Part shown: positions 1-9,195 of the stretch, in pieces
How positions within the stretch are numbered: the stretch's first letter is position 1
How the letters are laid out: every line of letters starts with the position of its first letter
From: Salticus scenicus
Lineage: Eukaryota > Arthropoda > Arachnida > Araneae > Salticidae
Reading direction: 5' to 3'
Assembly: GCA_963930645.1 (NCBI GenBank)
Contig: OZ005659.1
Coordinates: 164,812,034 to 164,876,033 of the forward strand
Length of the DNA stretch: 64,000 nt
The notes under the pieces: generated by a model
The model's input: only the letters and a program-made list of their open reading frames with translations
Told to the model about the DNA's origin: nothing
Databases searched by the model: none
Made by a program: the position numbers and the translations under genes

Positions 1-1342
1 TCTTTCTTCTAGTTTGAAATTGAAATGAAACTGATATAGATAGCATTGAGTATTTGTCTTATACTGATATTTTGTATAATTTTGTAATAATAAATAATTT
101 TCAGTTGTATTCATTTTAGAAAGAGAGAAAATTAATCGCGTAAGATAAATTGATCTCATATGGCTTATACAGTTTCATTTTATCCGGCGTACTAAGAAAA
201 TTTTGTTCTTGCCAATATATTTCATTACTTAAATACACAAAATGAATCTTTTTGTAGTTAGATGAGCAGCATTTTTTTGTTATTATCTTATTAATATATT
301 TTTGTTGTTGTCTTTTTCACATATTTTTGTTGTTATATGGTCATTCATAATCATAACAAGTATTAAGGGAACGGAAACTTTTGTTAAATTTCTAATCGGA
401 ATAATAATAAAATGTATGTTTATGTCTTGTTTAAAAAAATAATGAATAGATTAAAATCTAATAAAATTTCACTAAAATTTAAAAACTCTCCTTGAGGACT
501 TTTATCACATGATTAAACTAGAGATATTGTTTTTTTTTATTTTTTATTATAATCAAATAACAAAAATATTCGTGTCTAATTTTATCAGTTGACAGTATAA
601 TTATAGGTGAAATATAATTTTGTATTCTATGTGTGATACTCGTATGCACAGAATGTCGATTTTTAATTCATGTATTTCATGCTTAACTTATCATCTTAAA
701 CCGTTAACGCCCAGTGTCCTCATCTGAGGACAGCAAATAAAGTAGTGCGTACGTCTTTTGTGGTTTCTTGGAATGATTTCTGATTTTTAGAAAAAGTTTA
801 TGACATCCCTGTAGGTGATTCCACAGAGTATTTTGTACTCGATATCAATTATTATTCCATAATCTGGGTAGTAATTTTATAATTTTCTATTCATTGCACA
901 TATATTTGCTTTTTACGTATATGTATCAATTTAAGTGAAGTTGAATAATAATATATATGTAATGTTTTATTTTCGAGGTTTTTGTCAACATATAATAGGA
1001 AACTGATCTGTTGTCTCAAAGTTTTCTTATCTGGAAGTTTTTTACTGGAACACAAAACGTCCTCAAAATACGATAGACTTTAATTTTGAAACTAACAGAA
1101 GAATTGTTTGAATTTAATATATTTTATTCTAATTAGTTCAGATTCGAAAGATTCATCAAAATATATCATGCAAAATTAATTAACGGGTTAACGTTAGTGG
1201 GTTAACATTATTATTAAGTCATTAAATATTAGTTTTTCGAATAGTTTCAAAACATTGATTTTTCGTAATCTAACCAACATCGTGCGTAAAATCAAACGTG
1301 TAATAAGGTGTCTAATTTAAATTATATATATATATATATATG
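1..1342. other. AT-rich non-coding DNA
   Basis: No reading frame worth calling on either strand. It holds poly-T/poly-A runs, a short perfect hairpin near 716-731 (GTCCTCA-TC-TGAGGAC) and a (TA)n run at about 1323-1341 that abuts the Tc1-like element. GTTAAC-rich blocks near 697-712 and 1180-1210 are oppositely oriented and could be the ends of an old transposon, but the match is too short to call. Confidence 0.6.
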
Positions 1343-1344
1343 TA

Positions 1345-2725
1345 CACAGTCCATTAAGAAATTATAAGACCACTCTAATTTTGTAAATTATAAGAAAAAT
1401 GAAGATACATAAAATAACATATTGCTCTATACTTTTTTATAATTAGTTTGCAATAACTTGGTATAATGCAATAAATGTTTAATTAAAATGTATATTAGAA
1501 ATAAGTGAAAAATAACTTGTTAAGAAAATATAAGACCACTTGTCAAAAAACAAAATTGTATAAAAAATTAATATGATATCGGTCCTCTATTTTTCCTGAT
1601 GACTTCAAACACTCTGTTTTACATTGAAGTAACCAGGTGGTTAAGTTTCAGTTATAGAAATATTGTACCATTCTTTTACAATGGCTACTTCCAGTTCATT
1701 GGCAGATGAAAATTGTTTATTATTAGCCTAAACTTTGCGATATAATATACCCATAGGTTTTCCATGAGGTTCAAGTCTGGACTTCGACCTGCCATGGCAA
1801 AACATTATTTTTTTCTTTTTTAAACCACTCCTGTGTGGATTTAGATGTATGACAAGCAGCATTGTCCTGATGAAACATCCAGTTAGCACCACCTAATAAA
1901 AGTCCAAACTGTATCATATGATCATATAACACAGACTGATATTGTGTAGAGTCATATGACCCAAAATTCGCTGTAAATCACACAACCCCTCATAACTGAA
2001 AGCTCCCCAAATCATTACTGATCCTCCATCCATTTGTATACTGAAGCATTCTTTTGGTTCCTTCCTCAAGTCATGCCAATAGCGTTTTTAACCATCGGGA
2101 CCATCAAGGTTAAATTTCTTTTCATCAGAAAATATAATTTGTTTCCACTCATCATTCCATGACATGACATTTTTAGCCCATTTTAATCTTTCTTCTCGAT
2201 GGCATTTCAATAATTTTGGTTTTTTCTTCAATTTCATAAATTTCGTATTAATATTTAATTTAAGACTCTTCCAGACTGTTACATGTGAAGTTTTCTTGCT
2301 GAAACGTTTCGAAATTTCACGAGTTGAAAGACCTTTTTTAGTTGACAGTCGAAAAATTTGTCTGTTATCACGTGCTGTCAAAATACTTTTTCTACCAGAT
2401 CGTTTTATTTTGTTTGAATAATCTTTTCTAATTATGGCATTATGAATGGTAGTTTTAGAACGATTCATTAACCTCGCAATATCTCTTTCAGATTTACCAG
2501 AACCTTTATAAAATAAAATTTTTCTCACTTCGCACTCCGATAATTCTTTACCTCGAGGCATCGTAAAATTAATCGCAGATAACATATTCAAAACTTAAGC
2601 CTTTGCTTCTTAGGTAATGTTTTTACGCAATACTGACGCATGCGCTTTATATTGAGTTTGATGTCATGTATAATATGCTAATTTTCTCAGGTGGTCTTAT
2701 AATTTCTTAACAGTCACAGTCTTTA
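1345..2725 (-). mobile_element. Tc1-like DNA transposon, decayed
   Basis: About 1.4 kb bounded by inverted ends that share the core TTAAGAAATTATAAGACCAC (left, about 1353-1372; right, inverted, about 2690-2710). The outermost bases differ between the two ends. A TA dinucleotide at 1343-1344 precedes the left end, as expected for a Tc1/mariner target site; the right boundary is uncertain by a few bases. The interior carries a minus-strand transposase reading frame, broken by a stop and frameshifts. A further copy of the terminal core lies outside the element at about 2876-2900. Confidence 0.8.
1568..2591 (-). pseudogene. Tc1-like transposase pseudogene
   Basis: DDE transposase of the Tc1 type, which would cut and paste its element at TA sites. 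The first 167 codons (2591 to 2088) are open. They show a bipartite helix-turn-helix DNA-binding half (residues about 15-110, including SERDIARLMNRSKTTI and STREISKRF) and then the first catalytic aspartate in FSDEKKF. The frame then meets an in-frame TAA after GPDG. Downstream coding is still recognisable but scattered over more than one frame: MDGGSVMIWGAFSYEG, HQDNAACH (second aspartate), SPDLNLMENLW (third acidic residue) and a C-terminal NRGPISY before a stop. The length is close to a normal Tc1 transposase (about 340 residues). The element is therefore a dead copy that could only be moved in trans. The start was taken at the first Met of the open segment. Confidence 0.85.
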
Positions 2726-3083
2726 ATTTTTAGAAAAATGAATAAGCTTTAATGAAATTTAATTTAATTTTAAAAGTTGGCTTTAGTATAGGATGCGTTT
2801 TCTTATCAATTTTTAATACGTAACTAAAATTCCATATTATGCTCTCTTCTTCCGAAATGCTCCAATACGCTTGTGATCTTATAATTTCTTAACGCATTGT
2901 ATAGAAAATTCGTTTTAAAAGTGTAAATATTTTAAAAATTATTGGTCTTAAAATTTATAAGATTGCAGACACAATAAAGATCTTAGCTTATCTTTAAAAT
3001 TTTTGAAATGTTTATATATTTTTTATGAAATTTATAAAATTAGCAAAAAAAAACAAATAATGTAATCTTTAAAAAAATATATA
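2726..3083. other. AT-rich spacer with an extra Tc1-type terminus
   Basis: Non-coding. At about 2876-2900 it contains GATCTTATAATTTCTTAA, the same terminal core as the right end of the Tc1-like element just to the left. This suggests a second, truncated or nested copy. The remainder is poly-A/T-rich. Confidence 0.5.
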
Positions 3084-3727
3084 TGTGGGATGGCCGATTG
3101 GTGTGGGCTTTTAAAACAAAAATCTAATAATTCACTTAATTACTAATCATTTAAAATTTAATAGAAAATTAAAGTATTTTATACAAATATTTACAGTATT
3201 ATAGCTTAAATTATTATTAAATGGCCGATTATAACAGTTGCATTTGCAAATGAAAGTTCACAGTTTTCGTTACAAGAGAGTTATTCGTAAGTTCCGTTTT
3301 CGATTTGAGCACTTTGGAAAAAATGCGCGGTCTAGTACACAACTCCGTCACAGCTAAAACTTGTCTTTTAAAGCACGAGGTGCGGTCGTCGATGTGCACT
3401 CCTCGCCGTCCATCCGTCGACCAAATCTCTGTCTCTGAACGCTCTCAGCAGACATGTGTTCCGGAAGCGGCGTCCGTCTGACGTCACAGTTACATTCTTC
3501 CGGTAAGATTCTGCGCTCTCCGTCAATCGTAAAGGGAAACTCGGCAGTTTTGGAGTCAGCTGTTGCAGGAAGTAAGAGCCCGTTACTATAAGCTCGGAAA
3601 TCCTGCGTCGACTGGTCCTCCAGGCAGCCACACTGAAAAATACAAAAAAAAAAAAAAAAAAAAAAAAAAAAGAAAAAGAAAAAACACAAAAGCAACACAA
3701 AATAATAACAAACTTATTTACAGTACA
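3084..3727 (-). repeat. Candidate solo or 3' LTR (gypsy-type)
   Basis: A block that is clearly GC-richer than its surroundings (best at about 3360-3600), immediately downstream of the minus-strand retroelement-derived ORF. Read on the minus strand it begins TGTACTG and ends CCCACA, the TG...CA ends expected of an LTR, giving about 644 bp. A poly-T/poly-A tract interrupts it (plus-strand A-run near 3645-3672). No matching 5' LTR was found beyond 5261, so this is an inference from position, base composition and end dinucleotides. It could instead be the ORF's 3' untranslated region or an unrelated GC-rich promoter-like block. Short open frames inside it lack domain content. Confidence 0.35.
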
Positions 3728-3767
3728 TTTTCAAATTTGAAATATATATATATATTTTTTTTTTAAG

Positions 3768-5261
3768 TTAAGTGATCCCTCGTTTGAGGAATCTGGCATG
3801 AGTGGATGTGCAATGGGGACCTTCATGGCATCCATTTCTAATCATATCATCAATATTTTCATTTTTTATTTTCACTGTCTTATAGTTATAAAAGTACATC
3901 AGTTTTGGCTTTATGGCAACTTGGTTGCCTATGTCAACAGTTTTTGGTGGTTGTCTACGCAATTTATATTTTGCTTTATTTTTCTCTTTAACTTTGGCAA
4001 ATTGTTCTTTGTCATGTGTACGCAAATCTCTACTCTGGGACTCAAAGTTAATTTGGGCCTCGAACTCGAGAACCTCTAATTGGTCATTTTCAGTTTTAGT
4101 GTCTTTTAAGGCCTCTACAGCATCTTGTTCGGTCATAAAGTCTATAGTAGCACTTTTATATGCAGGGAAAACTTCTAACTGTATTTGCACAGCTTTGGGA
4201 AATAATGCAGCTATTTCACTAATTGTAGTCTTCAATGGAAGTGATGGAATGAACAACTTTCTCAAATTTATACCGGCAGTCTCTTCTTTTGGGATATTCA
4301 GTCTTTTAAAGTCAACGGAATCTATCATCAATGGCTTTTTTCTCAATTTCTTTCTTTTAAGGAGTTTGGAATTTTCTTCAACTTTTCCCTTCAACTCTTT
4401 CAGCTCTTCGGCTAACTGCGAAATTTGCTCAAGTAGGAATTGTTTCTCGTCTTTCTTCGAATAAGTGTTTTCTTGATTTTGTGATTTCATTTGGGAAATA
4501 TTCGTCTGACTTCGTTCTTTTCGTCGAGGCTCCTCCTCTTCCTCACTGTCATCATCTATTTGGAAAATGTTCGTCTGACTTTGTTTCTTTCGTCGAGGCT
4601 CCTCCTCTTCCTCACTGTCATCGCCTACACTATTATCGTCCTTCAAAAGCATCTTCTTATCGTCATCAATTTCGTCATTCTCGTCGTCGTCGTCATTTTC
4701 ACTTACGGCTTTTTCAGAAGATTCTAAAGACTTTTTAGACAGCATAACAGATTGAGGGATTTTATTTTCACATTTTCCAACACTAATCAATGTTTCATTT
4801 ATTTCTGGGGATTTCTCAAAAATTTTGTTTTTACAGTTAATGGGAGCATCAATAACAACATTCGTCTTAATTTCTTTTTTATATGCATTTACTGGAAGAA
4901 CTGTTACTAAATTTACTTCAAGTGACTTAGATTTATTTTTTATAAAGATACCTTTTTCATTTATCGTCGTTTCACTTAACATTAACACATTCATGCCAAT
5001 TATCATGTCATATGGTATTACATCATTGTTTACAACATAAATATTAGTTTCTCTTTCAAATTCATCAACTCTTAAATCAGCATTAAATGAACCTAACGGC
5101 TTTATGGAACTTTTCCCGATCCCCTTCAAAGTAGTACTCATAGGATTTAATCTATTAACATTCAGTTTATCAAAAGCATTCTTTCGCAACAGTGTTGCTT
5201 CACTTTCCGTATCAATTATACCTGTGAAATTTACATTGTTTATTTGTATAATTTTATTCAT
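3768..5261 (-). CDS. Chimeric retroelement protein: retropepsin, acidic/coiled coil, RRM, integrase tail
   Basis: Intact 497-codon frame, the longest in the window, without introns. In order: residues about 1-105 resemble a gypsy-type aspartic protease (GIIDTESEATLL at 14-25, IIG at 87-89); residues about 186-256 are acidic with two copies of DDDSEEEEEPRRK; about 270-305 is Lys/Glu-rich with heptad-like leucines (coiled coil); about 333-403 looks like an RRM (KLFIPSLPLKTTISEIAALF, then SATIDFMTEQDAVEAL), most like nucleolin RRMs; about 415-494 matches the gypsy integrase C-terminus (KYKLRRQP, then HEGP at 479-482 and TSTHARFLKRG). Reverse transcriptase, RNase H and the integrase core are absent from where a gypsy pol would have them. 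The protease active-site triplet is D17-T18-E19 instead of D-[ST]-G, so catalysis is unlikely. The Met start coincides with the beginning of the protease fold; upstream sequence is AT-rich and belongs to a local duplication. Likely a retroelement that captured a host nucleolin-like segment, or a domesticated derivative. Expression is unknown. Confidence 0.7.
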   Translation of the reverse strand: MNKIIQINNVNFTGIIDTESEATLLRKNAFDKLNVNRLNPMSTTLKGIGKSSIKPLGSFNADLRVDEFERETNIYVVNNDVIPYDMIIGMNVLMLSETTINEKGIFIKNKSKSLEVNLVTVLPVNAYKKEIKTNVVIDAPINCKNKIFEKSPEINETLISVGKCENKIPQSVMLSKKSLESSEKAVSENDDDDENDEIDDDKKMLLKDDNSVGDDSEEEEEPRRKKQSQTNIFQIDDDSEEEEEPRRKERSQTNISQMKSQNQENTYSKKDEKQFLLEQISQLAEELKELKGKVEENSKLLKRKKLRKKPLMIDSVDFKRLNIPKEETAGINLRKLFIPSLPLKTTISEIAALFPKAVQIQLEVFPAYKSATIDFMTEQDAVEALKDTKTENDQLEVLEFEAQINFESQSRDLRTHDKEQFAKVKEKNKAKYKLRRQPPKTVDIGNQVAIKPKLMYFYNYKTVKIKNENIDDMIRNGCHEGPHCTSTHARFLKRGIT

Positions 5262-5289
5262 GTTTTGACCACACAGTCAACAATTTATT

Positions 5290-7740
5290 AGTATGTAAAC
5301 TAAACTAATAAATTAGTTAAGTTAGTCCAACTACGTATCTATAAGGAATAATGTTTTAAATGTTAACCTTTATAAAACCTTGGGATTAAAATCTTTAACA
5401 TATCAAAGTTAAGAATGATCTTATCTTTTCTCTAAAAATGTTTATTATACTTGAAAAAAAAAATGTATTTAAATACACTATGCTGAAAAAAAAATTCGAG
5501 CCCTGATACCATTCCTGCTGAATCTTATGTAAAATGACATTCTCAATCCGAATATGACCTCCATTTTGCCCCATCACCCACTGTTTTGTCGGGACGTCAC
5601 CTCCTCCCCAATTTTTATCACTTTTCGGTAATTTTATGGATTTGGAGAATGGAAAAGAATTTGATTTGGAGAATGGAAAATAATTATTTTAGCTCTTAAA
5701 AATTATGTATAATGCATAATAAGTGATAATAATTATTGATTAATAAAATATAACTTATAATTTCAGTAGCAAATCCCCCCCCCCTCCTCAATCTTCCCGT
5801 TGCTGCAAATGTTCATGGTAAAGAATTTATCACATTTTTAGGCCCTCCGAAGATATTAACCGGTAAAATATTTCTTTTCTCCCCTATAAATCAAATTTAT
5901 AGCCATAAAATTACCGAAAAGGGGTAAAACTAGGGGGCGCCCCCAAGAAACGGTGGGTGAAAGGCCAAAATAGCCGTGATATTCGTAATTTAGGAGTCCA
6001 TTTTACATAAGAATTTTCAAATGGGGGCAATGATGTTGGGGCAATGATGTTGGGGGCCATTTTCATGCCGAGCAGTGATATTTATTGTAAATTTTGCCCC
6101 TAATTTTATCTGTATTCATTAATAGTTATAATTAAATAATAATGTAACTGTTTAATGAAAAAACTTCATTAAAATTTCCAAGAAACAATCGTATATTTTA
6201 ATAAAAAAGTTCTAATAATAAATTGAAAGAAGTTCGTTGACTATTTTTTATCATATTTAATGCTGATATTCTAATACAAATATATTATACATATTCTATG
6301 TAAAATATGTATTCTTTTAATGCTTATATTCTAATACAAATATGTTTAACATATAATAATTTGCTAAGCAAAATTCAATGCTTAATAAAATAAGAATTTT
6401 TGTGTGTATGTGTGTTATTCCGTGACTTGAAAATGCGACTTCGTTTACATAAAAGTAAAGAAAACCCGACAAATTACAAAGCAGATCAATTATTCATTTC
6501 GGAGATATAACTTTCACACACATATCTGAAATTACACTAATTATATACCTATTATTCATGATATAGTCAAAGGAAAAGAATGCAAGAAGCTTTTTTTTTT
6601 TCTAACCATGAAATAGCAGATAATTATTTAATAATTCTTAGCAAAAAATATTGTAACACACTCAGTAAAATACAAAATTAAATATTTTAGGGAAAGCCTC
6701 GCGATTTTTAGCGACACGATATGCATACATAAAGATAAATAATTAAAATTATGTTGAAAGATACATTAATTATCTTCACTCAGACAGTAAAAACAAAAAG
6801 AAAAAGAAATTTGTTCTACAATGCATACAGTTCACATACGTCCCCTTTTGAACTACAAGAAATAATAATATATTCATAACAAAGTGTTCTTAAACAAAGG
6901 ATATATTAAATTATTTCTGGGAGATGTAGCTGGTGATTATTTGAAATTAATTTCTGAGTGAAAACACGTAATTTAATTTGTTTCAACTACTGTTTCAAAA
7001 GCCACTACGACTAAATTTATAAATTCGTAAACAAAAGACTTTGTGTCGTAAATGGTTGTAGGATCAAAATAGACATTTATTAATTATTTGTTATAAAATT
7101 ATGTTTAATCTGCCCAACGAAAGCTTAAATTATTATTATTATTATAATTATATAAACTTAAAAGAAAAAGAAATAAATACTTCTTTCTTTATGAAAACAA
7201 AGTAAAGCAGTTTCAAATGAAAATATAAACATAAATATCTGCTACACTGTAAAAATAAATAAATAATTAAATTATAATAAAGAAAAGAAAAGAAAAGAAA
7301 AGAAAAAGAAAAGAAATAAAATAAAAAAGAAATAATCAGAGGAATTGCTGTAAATTATTTAAGTCGCATTTAAAATCTTATATATTAATATATATATAAA
7401 TTACGTAATTAGAATTGTCAGTTCTGCGGATTTCTTATCCCAATAATTCGTTTTAATTAAAATTAAAAAATTGAGACTAAATAAGTTGAAAATAACTTTA
7501 AAGAAATAGTTGATGAAAATAGTAACTCATAATGATAAGTATTATTTTAAATAACTATTGACAGAAATATAACAGGGCTGCCAAAAGCGACTTTTTTATA
7601 TTCGTTTCGTACTAGCTACCCCCCCCCCCCCCCAATTGCACATATAATATAATCCAGATAAGCATTGTGGCAAACTTGCAGAATCTCGTAAATGTAAAGG
7701 CTTAAGTTATAACAAAAGTTTTATATATGAAATTATTGAT
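5290..7740. repeat. Ancient ~2.4-kb duplication, copy A
   Basis: Collinear, diverged homology to 10583-13430. Shared anchors in the same order: TGTAAACTAAA (5295 and 10589), AATGCTGATATTCTAAT (about 6259 and 10980), the block around TATAACTTTCACACACAT (about 6507 and 11167), GGAAGCCTC (about 6692 and 11352), ATTTGAAATTAATTTCT (about 6939 and 11586), TGTAAATTATTTAAGTC (about 7349 and 12013) and CCAGATA-CATTGTG (about 7653 and 13360). Copy A contains a private inverted-repeat insertion (about 5470-6085). It is otherwise AT-rich and non-coding, with A/G-rich simple repeats near 7280-7320 and a C15 run at about 7620. Confidence 0.75.
5470..6085. mobile_element. Non-autonomous element with ~140-bp inverted arms
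   Basis: The segment is missing from the paralogous copy at about 10785-10830, so it is an insertion relative to that copy. Its outer parts are inverted repeats: CTTATGTAAAATG near 5525 matches the reverse complement near 5998, and TTTCGGTAATTTTATGG near 5624 matches the reverse complement near 5908. It has no reading frame. The interior contains C-rich and G-rich runs (GGGGGCGCCCCC at about 5933). Exact ends and target duplication could not be fixed because both flanks are A-rich. Confidence 0.6.
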
Positions 7741-7854
7741 GTACAAGGACGTGTGGACCTTGAACAAATGTTAAGTTAAATAACTAGACTTGACGCAGAA
7801 CAGAAATATCAATATTAATACAACGTTAAAACTGTCAATGTAAAAATCGTTAAG

Positions 7855-7900
7855 TGCAGACTGCAGTTTCGGTAGCGTAAAGCGTACCGTCATTAGTGCA
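7855..7900 (-). ncRNA. Degenerate hammerhead-ribozyme motif of a Penelope-like element
   Basis: Read on the minus strand the order is: TGCA, CTAATGA (consensus CUGANGA with a G-to-A change at core position 5), a stem II of CGGTA/TACCG, GAAAC, a TGCA loop, GTC (cleavage triplet), TGCA. The outer TGCA blocks can pair as stem I and AC/GT give a minimal stem III. Penelope-like elements are known to carry minimal type I hammerheads in their terminal repeats, and a GIY-YIG fragment of that class lies next to it on the same strand. The core substitution predicts loss of activity. Confidence 0.5.
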
Positions 7901-7978
7901 GAATGACGAAGTGGATTATTGCTCATATATTTAGGTAGTGAAGCGGATTATAGAGTCAGAGTAGCAACCAATAGGAAT

Positions 7979-8239
7979 TTAGGAAACTGGAGCTGTAAAC
8001 CAATAGGAATTAGGCATGAAGAAGTGTTTAGGCCGACAGATTATTTTAGCTGAATTAAAGCTGAAATTATGGTTATTTTCCCAACAATTCTTAGTAACAG
8101 CCGATTTTTTACTTTCTTGTTTCGGAATATAACTCATATGTTCTTTAAGGCGAAACTTAAGTTTACGTTTTATTTGACCAAGATATGATTGTTCCACATT
8201 GACAAGGAATAATATAGATACCCCAAGAGTTTTGTGCAT
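7979..8239 (-). pseudogene. Penelope-like GIY-YIG endonuclease fragment
   Basis: This 86-codon frame encodes the C-terminal GIY-YIG endonuclease of a Penelope-like retroelement, the nicking domain that follows the reverse transcriptase. Recognisable parts are SYLGQIKRKLKFRLKEH, KKSAVTKNCWENNHNFSF and KIICRP. The canonical start of the domain (GIYIIPCQCG) is present just upstream but one frame over. Comparison with the inverted copy at about 8385 shows one extra A in the GGAACAA stretch, which explains the frameshift. No reverse transcriptase is present. Downstream on the minus strand come two CCAATAGGAATT boxes (about 7970-8015) and then the hammerhead-like motif, the usual order towards a Penelope terminal repeat. 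Confidence 0.7.
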
Positions 8240-8309
8240 TGATAGGATCCTTTAATCTACAAAGGGCTAATTTATTTATTGATTAAATAATTTTCTCATC
8301 CATAAATAA

Positions 8310-8500
8310 ATAAGCTCTTTTTAGATTAAAATATCCTATTAATACACACAACTCTTGGGGTATATATGGTATTCCTTGTGAATGTGGACAATCATATATT
8401 GGTCAAACGGGGAAGCTTTACGCTACAGAATCTTCAGTCTGCACTTAACAATTTTTACATTGAAGTTTTTAACGTTGTGTTAATATTGATATTAAACATT
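8310..8500 (+). pseudogene. Second Penelope-like fragment, inverted relative to the first
   Basis: Plus-strand copy of the same GIY-YIG start (GIYGIPCECGQSYIGQTGK, about 8357-8415), preceded by a flank that also matches the first copy in inverted orientation. After about 8417 it jumps to the right half of the hammerhead-like motif and its 3' flank (CAGTCTGCACTTAAC near 8435, then a block matching inverted 7801-7855). Most of the endonuclease is deleted. The two fragments form an imperfect palindrome centred near 8285. Confidence 0.65.
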
Positions 8501-8602
8501 AGGTTAATTAATAACAAAGATAAAAAAAAATCCTATCTCTTGTAATATTTAAGTTATCATTCATTGCGATGCGAATCTTAATATTTCATATTTAACTACT
8601 TG

Positions 8603-8783
8603 CAGAGCTGCCAACCTAATCCGGCAAATTGTTAGTACCGCCCCTTTTACTACTCCACTTAATTTTTAGAGTATTTGTTTTCTTCATTCATCGTAAATTT
8701 ATTTGAAAAAATTACTCTAAAAATTAAGTGGTGTAGAAAAAAGGGCGGTACTAACAATTTGCCGGATTTGGTTGGCAGCTCTG
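8603..8783. mobile_element. hAT-like hairpin MITE
   Basis: A 181-bp element made almost wholly of ~70-bp inverted arms (left starts CAGAGCTGCCAACCTAATCC, right ends with its near-complement). It is flanked by the direct repeat TACTTG at 8597-8602 and 8784-8789. The CAGAG terminus and 6-bp duplication fit a non-autonomous hAT-like element. No coding capacity; the transcript would fold into a long hairpin. Confidence 0.85.
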
Positions 8784-9036
8784 TACTTGTATAGTAAAAG
8801 AGCATGTCATAAATGAGTAATATACAATTTAACAAGAACAATTTTTATTATAAAAATGTTATCATTAATGAAATTTACTTTTTGATCACCTGTCATATGA
8901 AATTATTTAATAACAATTTGGGACATTACTGCATATATGCAATATCTGAGTTTTATTTTATTACCTTTTTAAATAACATGTGTAAGACTTTTATAAAATA
9001 TGATGAAAAGTAATATGAAAGAAGTATATACTAAAT

Positions 9037-9195
9037 CAGGGTTCGTACGGGCCTCATTTTTCCCTTGAGTCTTATACCAGTAATTTTGTAGAATGATTTC
9101 CATTAAAAACTAAGTCTATATGATTAAGCTGAATTTTATTGTTTCAGAATTCTGGTGTGAGACTCAGGGAAAAAATAAGGTGCGTACGAACCCTG
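9037..9195. mobile_element. Hairpin MITE beginning CAGGG
   Basis: Inverted arms of about 45 bp: left CAGGGTTCGTACGGGCCTCA, right ending GTGCGTACGAACCCTG, with ~70 bp of AT-rich loop. The terminus resembles hAT-type non-autonomous elements. A target duplication is not clear; the flanks share only a TAAA-like string. Confidence 0.7.

Noticed and set aside
697..1210. piggyBac-like element from GTTAAC-rich opposed strings
   Set aside because: The inverted match is short and interrupted, and no TTAA target duplication could be placed.
3354..3700. Two overlapping minus-strand frames of 110-114 codons with poly-Phe starts
   Set aside because: The poly-Phe is an A-run; the remainder is the GC-rich LTR-like block in two frames without any domain.
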